Shown piece by piece: positions 63,501 through 64,000 of a stretch of DNA of 64,000 nt; the stretch's first letter is position 1; each line of letters opens with the position of its first letter. Made by a program: the position numbers and the translations under genes. This DNA is from Helicobacter sp. (GTDB taxonomy: Bacteria; Campylobacterota; Campylobacteria; Campylobacterales; Helicobacteraceae). The notes beneath the pieces are model-generated. The model was not told the origin of the DNA. It searched no databases and worked only from the letters and a program-made list of their open reading frames with translations. The stretch spans positions 1 to 64,000 of the forward strand of contig NZ_JAFLSB010000001.1 in NCBI RefSeq assembly GCF_022511165.1, given 5' to 3'.

Positions 63501-63799
63501 AAATTGAAAAAATTACCGAGTTTATACGCAATCAACAAGAAGTCGTGTATGATAAGGATTTTATGCTTGATGAAAAAGATGAGCTTGTCTCAAATGGAGC
63601 AAGAGAGGGTGCAGAAAGTGGGGATTTACTCACAGAGGCAAAAAACATCATTTTGCAAGATAAAAAAACTTCAGCAAGTTATTTACAACGGCGGCTTGGC
63701 ATTGGCTATAATAAAGCGGCAAATATCATCGAGCAGCTTGAACGAGAGGGCTTTTTGAGCGCTCCAAATACCAAAGGGGTGCGGGAGATTATTGGCTAA
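60578..63799 (+). CDS. ftsK: DNA translocase FtsK
   Basis: FtsK moves chromosome termini through the division septum. This 1073-aa protein has about four N-terminal membrane helices (residues 32-165) and a long Gln/Pro/Thr/Ser-rich linker (about 225-590). The RecA-like motor follows, with [27 protein letters not shown] and [25 protein letters not shown]. A C-terminal winged-helix gamma domain ([25 protein letters not shown]) reads KOPS-like sites. The ATG at 60578 has no Shine-Dalgarno sequence and a -10 box only 11 bp upstream. Confidence 0.95.
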   Translation: [1073 protein letters not shown]

Positions 63800-63830
63800 A
63801 TTTAGATTTATCGATAGATTTTCATAAACT

Positions 63831-63845
63831 TTAAGCAAGGCTTAA
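63831..63845 (+). terminator. Short hairpin after ftsK
   Basis: TTAAGC-AAG-GCTTAA, followed 10 bp later by TTATTTTT, 32 bp beyond the ftsK stop. Weak terminator candidate. Confidence 0.35.
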
Positions 63846-63906
63846 TAAGCATTTATTTTTAGTTTATACAATGCCACCCATATTTAAAAATGATGAAGGA
63901 GTTTTA

Positions 63907-64000
63907 ATGAAATATATATTCTTATATTTATGTCTTTTTATCACTTTTACAGGTAAATTATTTGCGATTGATTTCTTAGAAGCACCCAAAGCACAAAAGC
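63907..64000 (+). CDS. Start of a secreted protein (runs off the window)
   Basis: The ATG at 63907 follows GAAGGAG and begins a signal peptide of about 20 residues (MKYIFLYLCLFITFTGKLFA), then IDFLEAPKAQK at the window edge. Exported to periplasm or outer membrane; family cannot be judged from 31 residues. Confidence 0.6.
   Translation, partial: MKYIFLYLCLFITFTGKLFAIDFLEAPKAQK

Overview
The window is AT-rich DNA from a member of the Campylobacterota, most likely an enterohepatic Helicobacter close to H. hepaticus. The gene set supports this: OorDABC 2-oxoglutarate oxidoreductase, a FliO/FliN/CheX-like/endonuclease III/FeoA block in the gene order I recall from H. pylori, a ClpS-ClpA pair, TlyA-RibF, a DUF2393 protein and Helicobacter-style porins. 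Purine (purF, purH), histidine (hisH, hisIE) and branched-chain (ilvE) biosynthesis genes argue against gastric H. pylori. The species call is inference. No rRNA, tRNA, CRISPR array or insertion sequence was seen.

Layout. 1-8.6 kb: the end of an unidentified gene, then a minus-strand housekeeping block (radical SAM protein, purF, dapB, trxB, hisH, a small protein, an exonuclease) and divergent purH. 8.6-11.8 kb: ahpC and an OprC-like copper-type TonB receptor, with several palindromic candidate operators. 11.8-18.5 kb: metK, an AAA ATPase, truD, alr, cytochrome c553, recR, dnaJ. 18.5-27.9 kb is the accessory part. It holds a phosphoethanolamine-transferase gene with three poly-G tracts (frameshifted off at the first), a three-gene operon (TusA-like/diiron fusion, acyl-CoA-dehydrogenase-fold flavoprotein, signal-less PhnD-like binding protein), a hydrolase remnant and a second TonB receptor with a poly-G tract.

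27.9-31.3 kb: tonB-like, fliO, fliN, cheX-like, nth, feoA. 31.5-35.4 kb: a large AsmA-like protein overlapping head-to-head with mltG. 35.5-48.2 kb, mostly plus strand: mdh-oorDABC, clpS-clpA, a DUF815 ATPase, periplasmic proteins, a CvfB-like protein, an SDR and a class II DAHP synthase. 48.2-64 kb: a porin, pyrB, lipoprotein-tlyA-ribF, DUF2393-hisIE-HflK-like-ilvE-ABC-F, an unidentified three-part protein, ftsK, and the start of a secreted protein.

Main points of interest: (1) one gene with three poly-G tracts placed to switch the whole protein, its C-terminal domain and its tail separately; (2) a heptamer AGATTCT/AGAATCT that recurs across the window and clusters as inverted pairs at gene ends, ten copies in 199 bp at 48316-48514, much like a DNA uptake sequence; (3) the TusA-diiron/flavoprotein/binding-protein operon with an upstream palindrome whose core recurs near ahpC and metK.
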